A stretch of 5,267 nucleotides of DNA, taken from contig CANGFL010000125.1 of the NCBI GenBank assembly GCA_947453015.1, forward strand, positions 1 to 5,267. The letters are read 5' to 3'. The stretch comes from Oxalobacteraceae bacterium. GTDB taxonomy: Bacteria; Pseudomonadota; Gammaproteobacteria; Burkholderiales; Burkholderiaceae_D. Each line of letters starts with the position of its first letter. Position 1 is the stretch's first letter. Positions 1-5,267 of the stretch are shown here, one piece after another. The position numbers and the translations under genes are program-made. The notes below the pieces were generated by a model, which was not told the origin of the DNA, made no database searches, and was given only the letters and a program-made list of their open reading frames with translations.

Positions 1-3000
1 AACTGAAAGCTATTGATCCCGCGATCACTGGTGTCAGCAGTCGTTTTTGCCATTTCATTGATAGTGCCACCGAGCTTGGTGATGCTGATCAGCGCCACCT
101 CTCCGCCATGCTGACCTATGGCGAGGTATGTAGCGGTGACGAATCAGGCGAGCAGTTTGTCGTGATCCCGCGCTTTGGCACCATCTCACCGTGGGCCAGC
201 AAAGCGACCGACATTGCACATAACTGCGGCATGACTGCGGTGCATAGAATCGAACGCGGCATACGTTATTTTGTACAAATCAAATCCGGCATGCTGGGTA
301 AGAAAAAAACGCTCGATGTTCAGCAGCGTGAACTGGTCAGTGCACTCTTGCACGACAAGATGACTGAAGCAGTTATTCGCGACACTTCGGAAGCGGCTGG
401 TCTATTTCAGGAATTGGCTGCACAACCCTTAGCCTACATAGAATCGAATCAGCGCGGCAGAGCCGCGCTGGAAGAAGCGAACAGCACACTCGGTTTGGCG
501 TTGTCAGATGACGAAATCGATTATCTGTTGGAGGCATTTAATCGAGCTGGACGTAACCCGACCGATGTTGAGCTAATGATGTTCGCGCAGGCAAATAGCG
601 AACATTGCCGACACAAGATTTTTAATGCGGATTGGACCATCGATGGTGAGAAGCAGGAACGTTCACTGTTTGCGATGATTCGTAACACGCATCAACTCAA
701 TCCGCGTGGCACGGTGGTGGCGTACTCCGATAATTCATCGGTGATTGAAGGTGCGACCGTGTCGCGGTTTTATGCGCGAGCAGATCAAGGCGGTGCGTAT
801 CGTGCTTCAGATGAGCTGACGCACATTTTGATGAAGGTCGAAACGCATAATCATCCGACCGCCATTTCTCCATTTCCCGGAGCATCAACGGGTGCCGGTG
901 GTGAGATTCGCGATGAAGGCGCCACCGGTCGCGGTGCTAAACCCAAGGCAGGTTTAACCGGATTTACGGTCTCCAACCTGATGCTGACTCACGCGGTCAG
1001 GCAATGGGAAAACGCGCTCGATGTGACGACCCAACCAGATCAACGCAAGACGCCCGGTATGGCAGGCATCGTAGGTAAACCTGAGCGCATCGCTTCACCA
1101 TTGCAGATCATGATTGATGGTCCGATAGGTGGCGCGGCGTTCAACAATGAATTTGGTCGTCCTAATCTGGCCGGTTATTTCCGCAGCTATGAGCAAAATG
1201 TTGCGGGCACGGTGTATGGCTATCACAAGCCCATCATGATTGCGGGTGGCATGGGAAATATCTCTGCACTCCATACTCAAAAAGAAGGTCTGCCACCGGG
1301 TAGTTTATTGATACAACTCGGCGGCCCCGGCATGCGCATAGGTATGGGTGGTAGCGCTGCTTCATCCATGGCTACGGGTGCCAACACCGCTGATCTCGAT
1401 TTTGATTCTGTTCAGCGTGGCAATCCTGAAATGCAGCGGCGCGCACAAGAAGTGATTAATGCCTGCTGGTCTATGGGTGAAAGTAATCCCGTGCTTTCGA
1501 TTCATGATGTTGGTGCGGGTGGATTATCGAATGCATTTCCAGAACTAACCAACGATGCAGGCCGTGGTGCTGTATTTGATTTGCGCAAAATTCATCTCGA
1601 AGAATCAGGCATGTCGCCGCGTGAAATCTGGAGCAATGAATCACAGGAGCGCTATGTATTAGGTATAGCGCCGGCGAGTTTGCCGCTCTTTACTCGTATG
1701 TGCGAGCGTGAGCGTTGTCCATTCGCTGTAGTTGGTATCGCTACGGAAGAACGTCAGTTGCGCGTACTCGATCCTGATCATGACAACTATCCCGTCGATA
1801 TGCCGATGGAAGTGTTGTTGGGTAAGCCGCCTAAGATGCATCGCGATGTGCAACGTCAAGCGACGCCGAAAGTCGCTTTAGATCTGACAGATATCACCTT
1901 AGACGATGCTGCTGAACGCGTGCTGCGTCAGCCAACCGTCGCGGATAAATCATTTTTAATCACGATTGGCGATCGCACCGTGGGTGCGCACACCGTGCGC
2001 GACCAGATGGTCGGTCCTTGGCAAGTGCCAGTCGCAGATTGCGCTGTCACGACCATGAGTCATCGTGGTTATGTGGGTGAAGCAATGGCAATGGGCGAAC
2101 GCACACCACTTGCGGTGATCAACGCACCTGCCTCTGGTCGTATGGCCGTGGGTGAGGCCATCACCAATATTGCGGCCGCCGCTATCGAAACACTGTCGGA
2201 CATTAAGCTCTCAGCTAACTGGATGGCCGCCTGCGGACAACCGGGCCAAGACGCGGCTTTGTTCGATACCGTGAAAGCAGTGGGTATGGAGTTATGTCCT
2301 GCCTTGGGCATTAGTATCCCAGTCGGTAAAGATTCGTTATCCATGCGCACGACCTGGAAAGATGACGAAGGCGATAAGACCGTGCTTTCTCCGGTGTCCC
2401 TGATCGTGTCGGCCTTTGCACCTGTTAGCGATGTAAGACGTTCGCTCACCCCGCAGCTGCGTACCGATCTGGGTGAGACCGCACTGATTTTGATTGATCT
2501 GGGTCGTGGCAAAAATCGACTCGCCGCATCCGTTTTCACCCAAGTGATTCAGCAATTAGGTGATGACGTTCCTGATGTAGATAGCGCCGATGATCTGAAA
2601 GCATTTTTCACTGTCGTGCAGCGTCTAAATCGTGAAGGTCATTTACTGGCTTATCACGATCGCTCTGACGGCGGTTTATATGCCACGCTATGTGAAATGG
2701 CGTTCGCCGGTCATACAGGTATATCCGTCAATCTCGATATACTCGTAATGGAAAGCGAGCATGCAGCTGATTGGGGCGATTCAAAAAATTGGGCCTCACA
2801 AGTTGACCATCGCCGAAATGACCTCACCTTGCGTGCTTTGTTTAATGAAGAGCTGGGTGCCGTATTACAAGTTAAAGCCTCCGAAAAATCCGATGTGATG
2901 AATGTGCTGCGCGAATATGGCCTCGGTGCTTGCAGTCATATCATTGGCAAACTGAATGATCGCGATGTGATTGAATTTACGCGCGACGCAAAAACTATTT

Positions 3001-3956
3001 ACAGCCACAAGCGTGCTGATTTGCACAGACTGTGGAGTGAAACCAGCTGGCGCATTGCGCGTTTGCGTGACAACCCCGCTTGCGTAGATCAAGAATATGA
3101 CTTGCTGCTGGATGAAAAAGATCCCGGCATTACACCTAAGCTCACCTTTAATCCGGCTGACAATATCGCAGCGCCTTTTATTGCAAAGGGTGTTCGACCC
3201 AAGGTCGCTATTCTTCGCGAGCAGGGCGTTAATTCGCATGTCGAAACAGCGTATGTCATGGATCAGTCCGGTTTCGATGCAGTCGATGTGCACATGAGCG
3301 ATCTGATAGCAGATCGAGTGTCATTGAACGATTTTCGTGGTCTGATTGCCGTTGGTGGATTCTCCTACGGCGACGTGCTCGGTGCCGGTGAGGGATGGTC
3401 GAAGACGATACTGTTTAACTCCAAACTATCGGATCAGTTTTCAGGGTTTTTCCATCGCCCCGATACCTTTGCTTTGGGTATCTGTAATGGCTGCCAGATG
3501 ATGAGCAGTTTAAAGTCCATCATCCCGGGTGCTCAGCATTGGCCTAAATTCACTCGCAATCAATCGGAGCAATTCGAGGCGAGGTTTGCGATGGTTGAAG
3601 TGATGGATTCACCTTCCATTTTCTTTGCCGGTATGGCCGGAACTCAAACGCCGATTGCGGTCGCGCATGGCGAAGGCTTTGCCAACTTTGCGCACACAGG
3701 TCAACAGAGTGATGTAAAAGTTGCGCTGCGTTTTGTGGATCATTACGGGCAGCCGACTGAGCGTTACCCGCTCAATCCCAATGGATCACCTTCAGGAATT
3801 ACATCAGTCACCACTGAAGATGGCCGTTTCACCGTGATGATGCCGCACGCCGAGCGTGTGTTTAGAACGGTGCAGCAATCTTGGCATCCGGACAGCTGGG
3901 GTGAAGAGTCGCCGTGGACGCGTATGTTTCAGAATGCGCGTAAATGGGTGGGTTAA
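1..3956 (+). CDS. purL: Phosphoribosylformylglycinamidine synthase (FGAM synthase), single-chain form, 5' end outside window
   Basis: Cytoplasmic enzyme of de novo purine synthesis: FGAR + glutamine + ATP give FGAM + glutamate + ADP + Pi. The first full codon is at 3 and 1317 residues are visible (numbered from there); the ATG at 108 is internal, because codons 3-107 still match PurL (RFCHFID resembles YVHFADL of E. coli). About 22 residues are missing, judged by remembered alignment to the 1295-residue E. coli protein. Seen in order: PurS-like N-terminus with [17 protein letters not shown]; linker with [14 protein letters not shown] (from 198); first synthase half with [15 protein letters not shown] (from 279) and [12 protein letters not shown] (about 500); second half with [19 protein letters not shown] and [10 protein letters not shown] (GKDS from 775), then DRSDGG; C-terminal class I glutamine amidotransferase (about 1066-1317) with nucleophile Cys1161 in GICNGCQM and His1282/Glu1284 in MPHAERVFR. 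All catalytic signatures are intact. It carries an extra stretch of about 24 residues near 913-940. It ends in TAA, converging on the isomerase gene. Confidence 0.97.
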   Translation, partial: LKAIDPAITGVSSRFCHFIDSATELGDADQRHLSAMLTYGEVCSGDESGEQFVVIPRFGTISPWASKATDIAHNCGMTAVHRIERGIRYFVQIKSGMLGKKKTLDVQQRELVSALLHDKMTEAVIRDTSEAAGLFQELAAQPLAYIESNQRGRAALEEANSTLGLALSDDEIDYLLEAFNRAGRNPTDVELMMFAQANSEHCRHKIFNADWTIDGEKQERSLFAMIRNTHQLNPRGTVVAYSDNSSVIEGATVSRFYARADQGGAYRASDELTHILMKVETHNHPTAISPFPGASTGAGGEIRDEGATGRGAKPKAGLTGFTVSNLMLTHAVRQWENALDVTTQPDQRKTPGMAGIVGKPERIASPLQIMIDGPIGGAAFNNEFGRPNLAGYFRSYEQNVAGTVYGYHKPIMIAGGMGNISALHTQKEGLPPGSLLIQLGGPGMRIGMGGSAASSMATGANTADLDFDSVQRGNPEMQRRAQEVINACWSMGESNPVLSIHDVGAGGLSNAFPELTNDAGRGAVFDLRKIHLEESGMSPREIWSNESQERYVLGIAPASLPLFTRMCERERCPFAVVGIATEERQLRVLDPDHDNYPVDMPMEVLLGKPPKMHRDVQRQATPKVALDLTDITLDDAAERVLRQPTVADKSFLITIGDRTVGAHTVRDQMVGPWQVPVADCAVTTMSHRGYVGEAMAMGERTPLAVINAPASGRMAVGEAITNIAAAAIETLSDIKLSANWMAACGQPGQDAALFDTVKAVGMELCPALGISIPVGKDSLSMRTTWKDDEGDKTVLSPVSLIVSAFAPVSDVRRSLTPQLRTDLGETALILIDLGRGKNRLAASVFTQVIQQLGDDVPDVDSADDLKAFFTVVQRLNREGHLLAYHDRSDGGLYATLCEMAFAGHTGISVNLDILVMESEHAADWGDSKNWASQVDHRRNDLTLRALFNEELGAVLQVKASEKSDVMNVLREYGLGACSHIIGKLNDRDVIEFTRDAKTIYSHKRADLHRLWSETSWRIARLRDNPACVDQEYDLLLDEKDPGITPKLTFNPADNIAAPFIAKGVRPKVAILREQGVNSHVETAYVMDQSGFDAVDVHMSDLIADRVSLNDFRGLIAVGGFSYGDVLGAGEGWSKTILFNSKLSDQFSGFFHRPDTFALGICNGCQMMSSLKSIIPGAQHWPKFTRNQSEQFEARFAMVEVMDSPSIFFAGMAGTQTPIAVAHGEGFANFAHTGQQSDVKVALRFVDHYGQPTERYPLNPNGSPSGITSVTTEDGRFTVMMPHAERVFRTVQQSWHPDSWGEESPWTRMFQNARKWVG

Positions 3957-3980
3957 GACATCTATCGTTCGAACAGCTAT

Positions 3981-4023
3981 AAAAAAACGCTCCGGGAAGA
4001 AATCTTTTCCGGAGCGTTTTTTG
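3981..4023. terminator. Bidirectional intrinsic terminator between purL and the isomerase gene
   Basis: Bases 3982-3995 (six A then CGCTCCGG) are the perfect reverse complement of 4009-4022 (CCGGAGCG then six T), a 14-bp inverted repeat. On the plus strand the stem can extend through G-U and A-U pairs (3996-3999 with 4005-4008), leaving a loop of about 5 bases. The run of T at 4017-4022 follows the stem for purL transcripts, and the run of A at 3981-3987 gives seven T for transcripts arriving from the minus strand. It begins 24 bases after the purL stop and lies just beyond the isomerase stop, so it can end both convergent transcripts. The inner stem has a C-A mismatch on the minus strand, so it may be slightly stronger for purL. 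Confidence 0.93.
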
Positions 4024-4035
4024 TGACACTAAAAC

Positions 4036-4815
4036 TTATTGGATCTTTGCTTTTTTCTTCAGCTCTTGCTGATAGTTTTGAAGTTTGCGCTGTTGCAGAG
4101 ATTCAGCGATCTGAGCTTTAACTTGCTCAAACGGCGGCAGCTGCGAATCACGCATTTCTTCGAGTTTGATTACGTGAAAACCGAATTGAGTTTTAATAGG
4201 CGCTGGAGTGACTTCACCCGCTTTTAAACTCATCATTGCATCGGAAAAAGGTTTGACGAATGCATCTGAAGGTGCCCAACCCAAATCACCACCTTGCTCA
4301 GCTGAGCCAGGATCTTTAGAGACTTTGGCGAGCTCTTCAAATTTTGCGCCGCCTTTGAGTTTTTCGATGATGCCTTTGGCGTCATCTTCTTTATCAACCA
4401 AGATATGACGTGCGTGGTATTCCTTGCCGCTTGAACTTGTTTTAACTTTTTCGTATTCAGCTTTGATTTCGTCATCCTTGACTGCGTGCTTAGCCAAGTA
4501 CTCAGTAACCATGGCGCGAATGATGATCGACTGGCGTGCCAATTCAATCTGGTTTTTGATTTCTGGACGGCTCGATAAGCCTTGCTTGTCGGCTTCTTGA
4601 GCGAGTACCTCGCGGTTGATCAATTCGTCTTTAATCATGGAACGCATTTCAGGCGTATCTTGCTGGCCCTGTTGAACCATTTGTTTGACCATGGCATCGA
4701 CGCGTGAGGTCGGTATCGACTTGCCATTAACGACAGCAACGTTTTGTGCAATCGCTGGCAGGTAAACCGATACGCACAGCGCCAAAAGCAGGCGCGAAGT
4801 TTTCAAATTCATCAT
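4036..4815 (-). CDS. Periplasmic PpiC/parvulin-type peptidyl-prolyl cis-trans isomerase (SurA/PrsA-like)
   Basis: Predicted secreted folding factor of 259 residues that isomerises Xaa-Pro bonds in periplasmic or outer-membrane client proteins. Residues 1-23 form a Sec signal peptide: basic Lys5/Arg8, hydrophobic LLLALCVSVYL, and an AIA site before Gln24. Residues 24 to about 125 form a helical SurA-N-like chaperone segment opening with VAVVNGKSIP. Residues about 132-222 form the parvulin domain, with HARHIL (His134, His137), a KDPGSAEQGGDLGW segment (Asp168, GGDLGW 175-180), Phe190 and FGFHVIKL (His214), the expected active-site signature. The tail is rich in Gln and Lys. The start is one of two tandem ATGs (4813-4815 or 4810-4812). 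There is no Shine-Dalgarno sequence upstream and no alternative start codon back to the bolA stop. It lies 51 bases after bolA on the same strand and is probably co-transcribed. SurA itself is longer with two parvulin domains, so this is a single-domain relative; clients are unknown. Confidence 0.93.
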   Translation of the reverse strand: MMNLKTSRLLLALCVSVYLPAIAQNVAVVNGKSIPTSRVDAMVKQMVQQGQQDTPEMRSMIKDELINREVLAQEADKQGLSSRPEIKNQIELARQSIIIRAMVTEYLAKHAVKDDEIKAEYEKVKTSSSGKEYHARHILVDKEDDAKGIIEKLKGGAKFEELAKVSKDPGSAEQGGDLGWAPSDAFVKPFSDAMMSLKAGEVTPAPIKTQFGFHVIKLEEMRDSQLPPFEQVKAQIAESLQQRKLQNYQQELKKKAKIQ

Positions 4816-4838
4816 AGTTGTGGAGGTAAGAGCGTTGA

Positions 4839-4859
4839 TAAAAATTGGCCGCGACGGCC
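4839..4859 (-). terminator. Small GC hairpin plus T-run between bolA and the isomerase gene; candidate weak terminator or attenuator
   Basis: Read on the minus strand, GGCCG-TCG-CGGCC (4859 down to 4847) forms a 5-bp all-GC stem with a 3-base loop and is followed at once by AATTTTTA. This is the form of an intrinsic terminator, but the stem is short and the T-run has only five T, so full termination is doubtful. It starts 7 bases past the bolA stop. It could lower transcription into the isomerase gene, protect the 3' end of a yciB-bolA transcript, or be chance. The shape is seen; the function is inferred. Confidence 0.4.
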
Positions 4860-4866
4860 GTTGAAG

Positions 4867-5148
4867 TCAATTTCCTTGTTCTACTGCTTCTTTGGGAGTG
4901 AGCAAGGTCATGGCAAGAGCGTGTATGTCTTTTTGCATCATCTCGCTAAGGCAATCATACACTAGCCGGTGCCTTCCCACTTTGCTAACACCTTCAAAAT
5001 GCGCCGACACCAGATGCAATCGGTAATGCCCACCGCCAGAAGCAGCACCTGCGTGGCCGGCATGAAAGGCAGACTCATCGGCAATGTCTATTGCTTCAGG
5101 TGCAAGGCCGGCCGTGAGTAATTCACGAATTTTTTCTGGTCGTGTCAT
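4867..5148 (-). CDS. bolA: BolA family protein
   Basis: Small cytoplasmic protein of 93 residues, a usual length for BolA. Family members bind monothiol glutaredoxins (Grx4/GrxD type) through a shared [2Fe-2S] cluster, and E. coli BolA also affects cell shape and stress gene expression; which role applies here is not visible. Motifs: [11 protein letters not shown] (24-34), a glycine-rich loop [27 protein letters not shown] with the invariant RHR (59-61), and the C-terminal IHALAM (75-80). The HAGHAG/GGGHY loop resembles the betaproteobacterial type rather than E. coli BolA, and it offers several His as possible cluster ligands. The ATG (5146-5148) overlaps the yciB stop as ATGA and has AGGA at 5155-5158, so translation is probably coupled to yciB. 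It ends in TGA at 4867-4869. The paralogue IbaG/YrbA is an alternative, but the motifs and the yciB neighbour favour BolA. Confidence 0.93.
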   Translation of the reverse strand: MTRPEKIRELLTAGLAPEAIDIADESAFHAGHAGAASGGGHYRLHLVSAHFEGVSKVGRHRLVYDCLSEMMQKDIHALAMTLLTPKEAVEQGN

Positions 5149-5158
5149 TCTGATTCCT
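5145..5158 (-). promoter_or_regulatory. Shine-Dalgarno of bolA and ATGA stop/start overlap with yciB
   Basis: On the minus strand AGGA (5155-5158) sits 6 bases before the bolA ATG (5146-5148), inside the last codons of yciB. The yciB TGA (5145-5147) shares bases with that ATG, giving ATGA. This fixes the bolA start and suggests that terminating ribosomes re-initiate on bolA. Confidence 0.85.
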
Positions 5159-5267
5159 GTTCTGGTTCTTTCATGTAGCGCGAAAGATAGATGCTTTGAA
5201 TTACGACAAAGACAATCATTAAGCCTATGAACCCGAATAATTTGAAATTAACCCAAAACTCCAAGGG
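5145..5267 (-). CDS. yciB: Inner-membrane protein YciB / intracellular septation protein A family, C-terminal fragment (gene continues beyond window)
   Basis: Only the last 40 residues are in the window, starting [17 protein letters not shown]; the N-terminal part lies past the right edge. The segment FWVNFKLFG matches the conserved WVNFK-FG stretch near the C-terminus of YciB (E. coli, about 179 residues). A hydrophobic helix follows (about visible residues 10-28, [19 protein letters not shown]) and then a short charged tail, [12 protein letters not shown], as expected for the last membrane span with a hydrophilic end. YciB (also called IspZ) is a multi-spanning inner-membrane protein tied to envelope integrity and cell elongation/division; its biochemical activity is not settled. 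It reads into bolA through an ATGA overlap and is probably upstream in the same operon. The ORF is too short within the window to be found by length alone. Confidence 0.88.
   Translation of the reverse strand, partial: PLEFWVNFKLFGFIGLMIVFVVIQSIYLSRYMKEPEQESE

Noticed and set aside
1969..1992. Clustered palindromes in purL: GCGATCGC, CGCACC-GTG-GGTGCG and GTGCGCAC
   Set aside because: They fall in a conserved coding stretch ([13 protein letters not shown]), the arms are short, and only one copy is seen in the window, so codon choice explains them. A single GCGATCGC is not evidence for a cyanobacterial HIP1 repeat.
2069..2539. 156-codon open frame antisense to purL
   Set aside because: It lies wholly within the strongly conserved purL coding sequence, its translation is low-complexity (Ser/Ala/Arg rich) with no recognisable motif, and no ribosome binding site stands out. 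It is best explained as a shadow of purL codon usage.
2865..3293. 142-codon open frame antisense to purL
   Set aside because: Same situation: fully overlaps conserved purL, no family resemblance, Cys/Ile-rich translation without domain features.
3967..3974. Palindrome GTTCGAAC between the purL stop and the terminator
   Set aside because: Eight bases, single copy, no flanking symmetry and no promoter nearby; expected by chance at this length scale.
4233..4547. 104-codon open frame on the minus strand inside the isomerase gene in another frame
   Set aside because: The overlapping isomerase frame encodes a complete recognisable parvulin domain, while this one encodes an unrecognised Lys/Ser-rich string.
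4774..4815. Lipoprotein signal for the isomerase (Cys14 in LLALC)
   Set aside because: The residue before Cys is Leu, which does not fit a lipobox, and an ordinary AIA cleavage site follows at residue 23.
4821..4864. Plus-strand GGAGG (4822-4826) followed 8 bases later by TTG and a 9-codon open frame ending in TGA
   Set aside because: It has the form of a leader peptide, but no plus-strand gene lies downstream and the GGAGG is simply the complement of the isomerase leader. Treated as coincidence.
4835..4870. Possible promoter for the isomerase: minus-strand TTGACT (4865-4870) overlapping the bolA stop
   Set aside because: The -35-like match is good (5 of 6), but at spacings of 16-18 there is no acceptable -10. 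The nearest 4-of-6 matches (TTTTAT, TATCAA) are 21-24 bases away and lie in the T-run of the hairpin.

Overview
This window is ordinary housekeeping chromosome, most likely from a betaproteobacterium (perhaps Burkholderiales) with roughly balanced GC. The assignment is inferred from the style of the PurL protein (long single-chain form, an acidic/Trp-containing insertion before the [10 protein letters not shown] segment, and ends such as '[11 protein letters not shown]'). The order yciB - bolA - PpiC-type isomerase, converging on purL, supports it; this order is recalled from betaproteobacterial genomes and was not searched here.

Layout. Positions 1-3956 (+) hold almost all of purL, the FGAM synthase of purine synthesis. 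Its start lies left of the window: the reading frame is open and homologous to PurL from the first full codon, so the ATG at 108 is internal. Positions 3957-4035 are a short convergent gap with a strong hairpin carrying a T-run on both strands, a shared bidirectional terminator. Positions 4036-5267 (-) hold three genes read leftwards: the C-terminal 40 residues of the YciB/septation-protein-A membrane protein, then bolA, whose ATG overlaps the yciB stop as ATGA, then, after 51 bases, a secreted parvulin-type peptidyl-prolyl isomerase.

The three minus-strand genes look like one transcription unit concerned with the envelope and cell physiology: an inner-membrane envelope protein, a BolA-family iron-sulfur/stress protein and a periplasmic folding factor. 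The link between yciB and bolA is tight. The link between bolA and the isomerase is looser: the gap has a small GC hairpin followed by a T-run (possible attenuator or weak terminator), and the isomerase has no recognisable Shine-Dalgarno sequence.

I found no mobile element, CRISPR array, tRNA, rRNA or novel defence-like system. The points worth a second look are small: the purL start, a lineage insertion in PurL, and the unusual leader between bolA and the isomerase gene.
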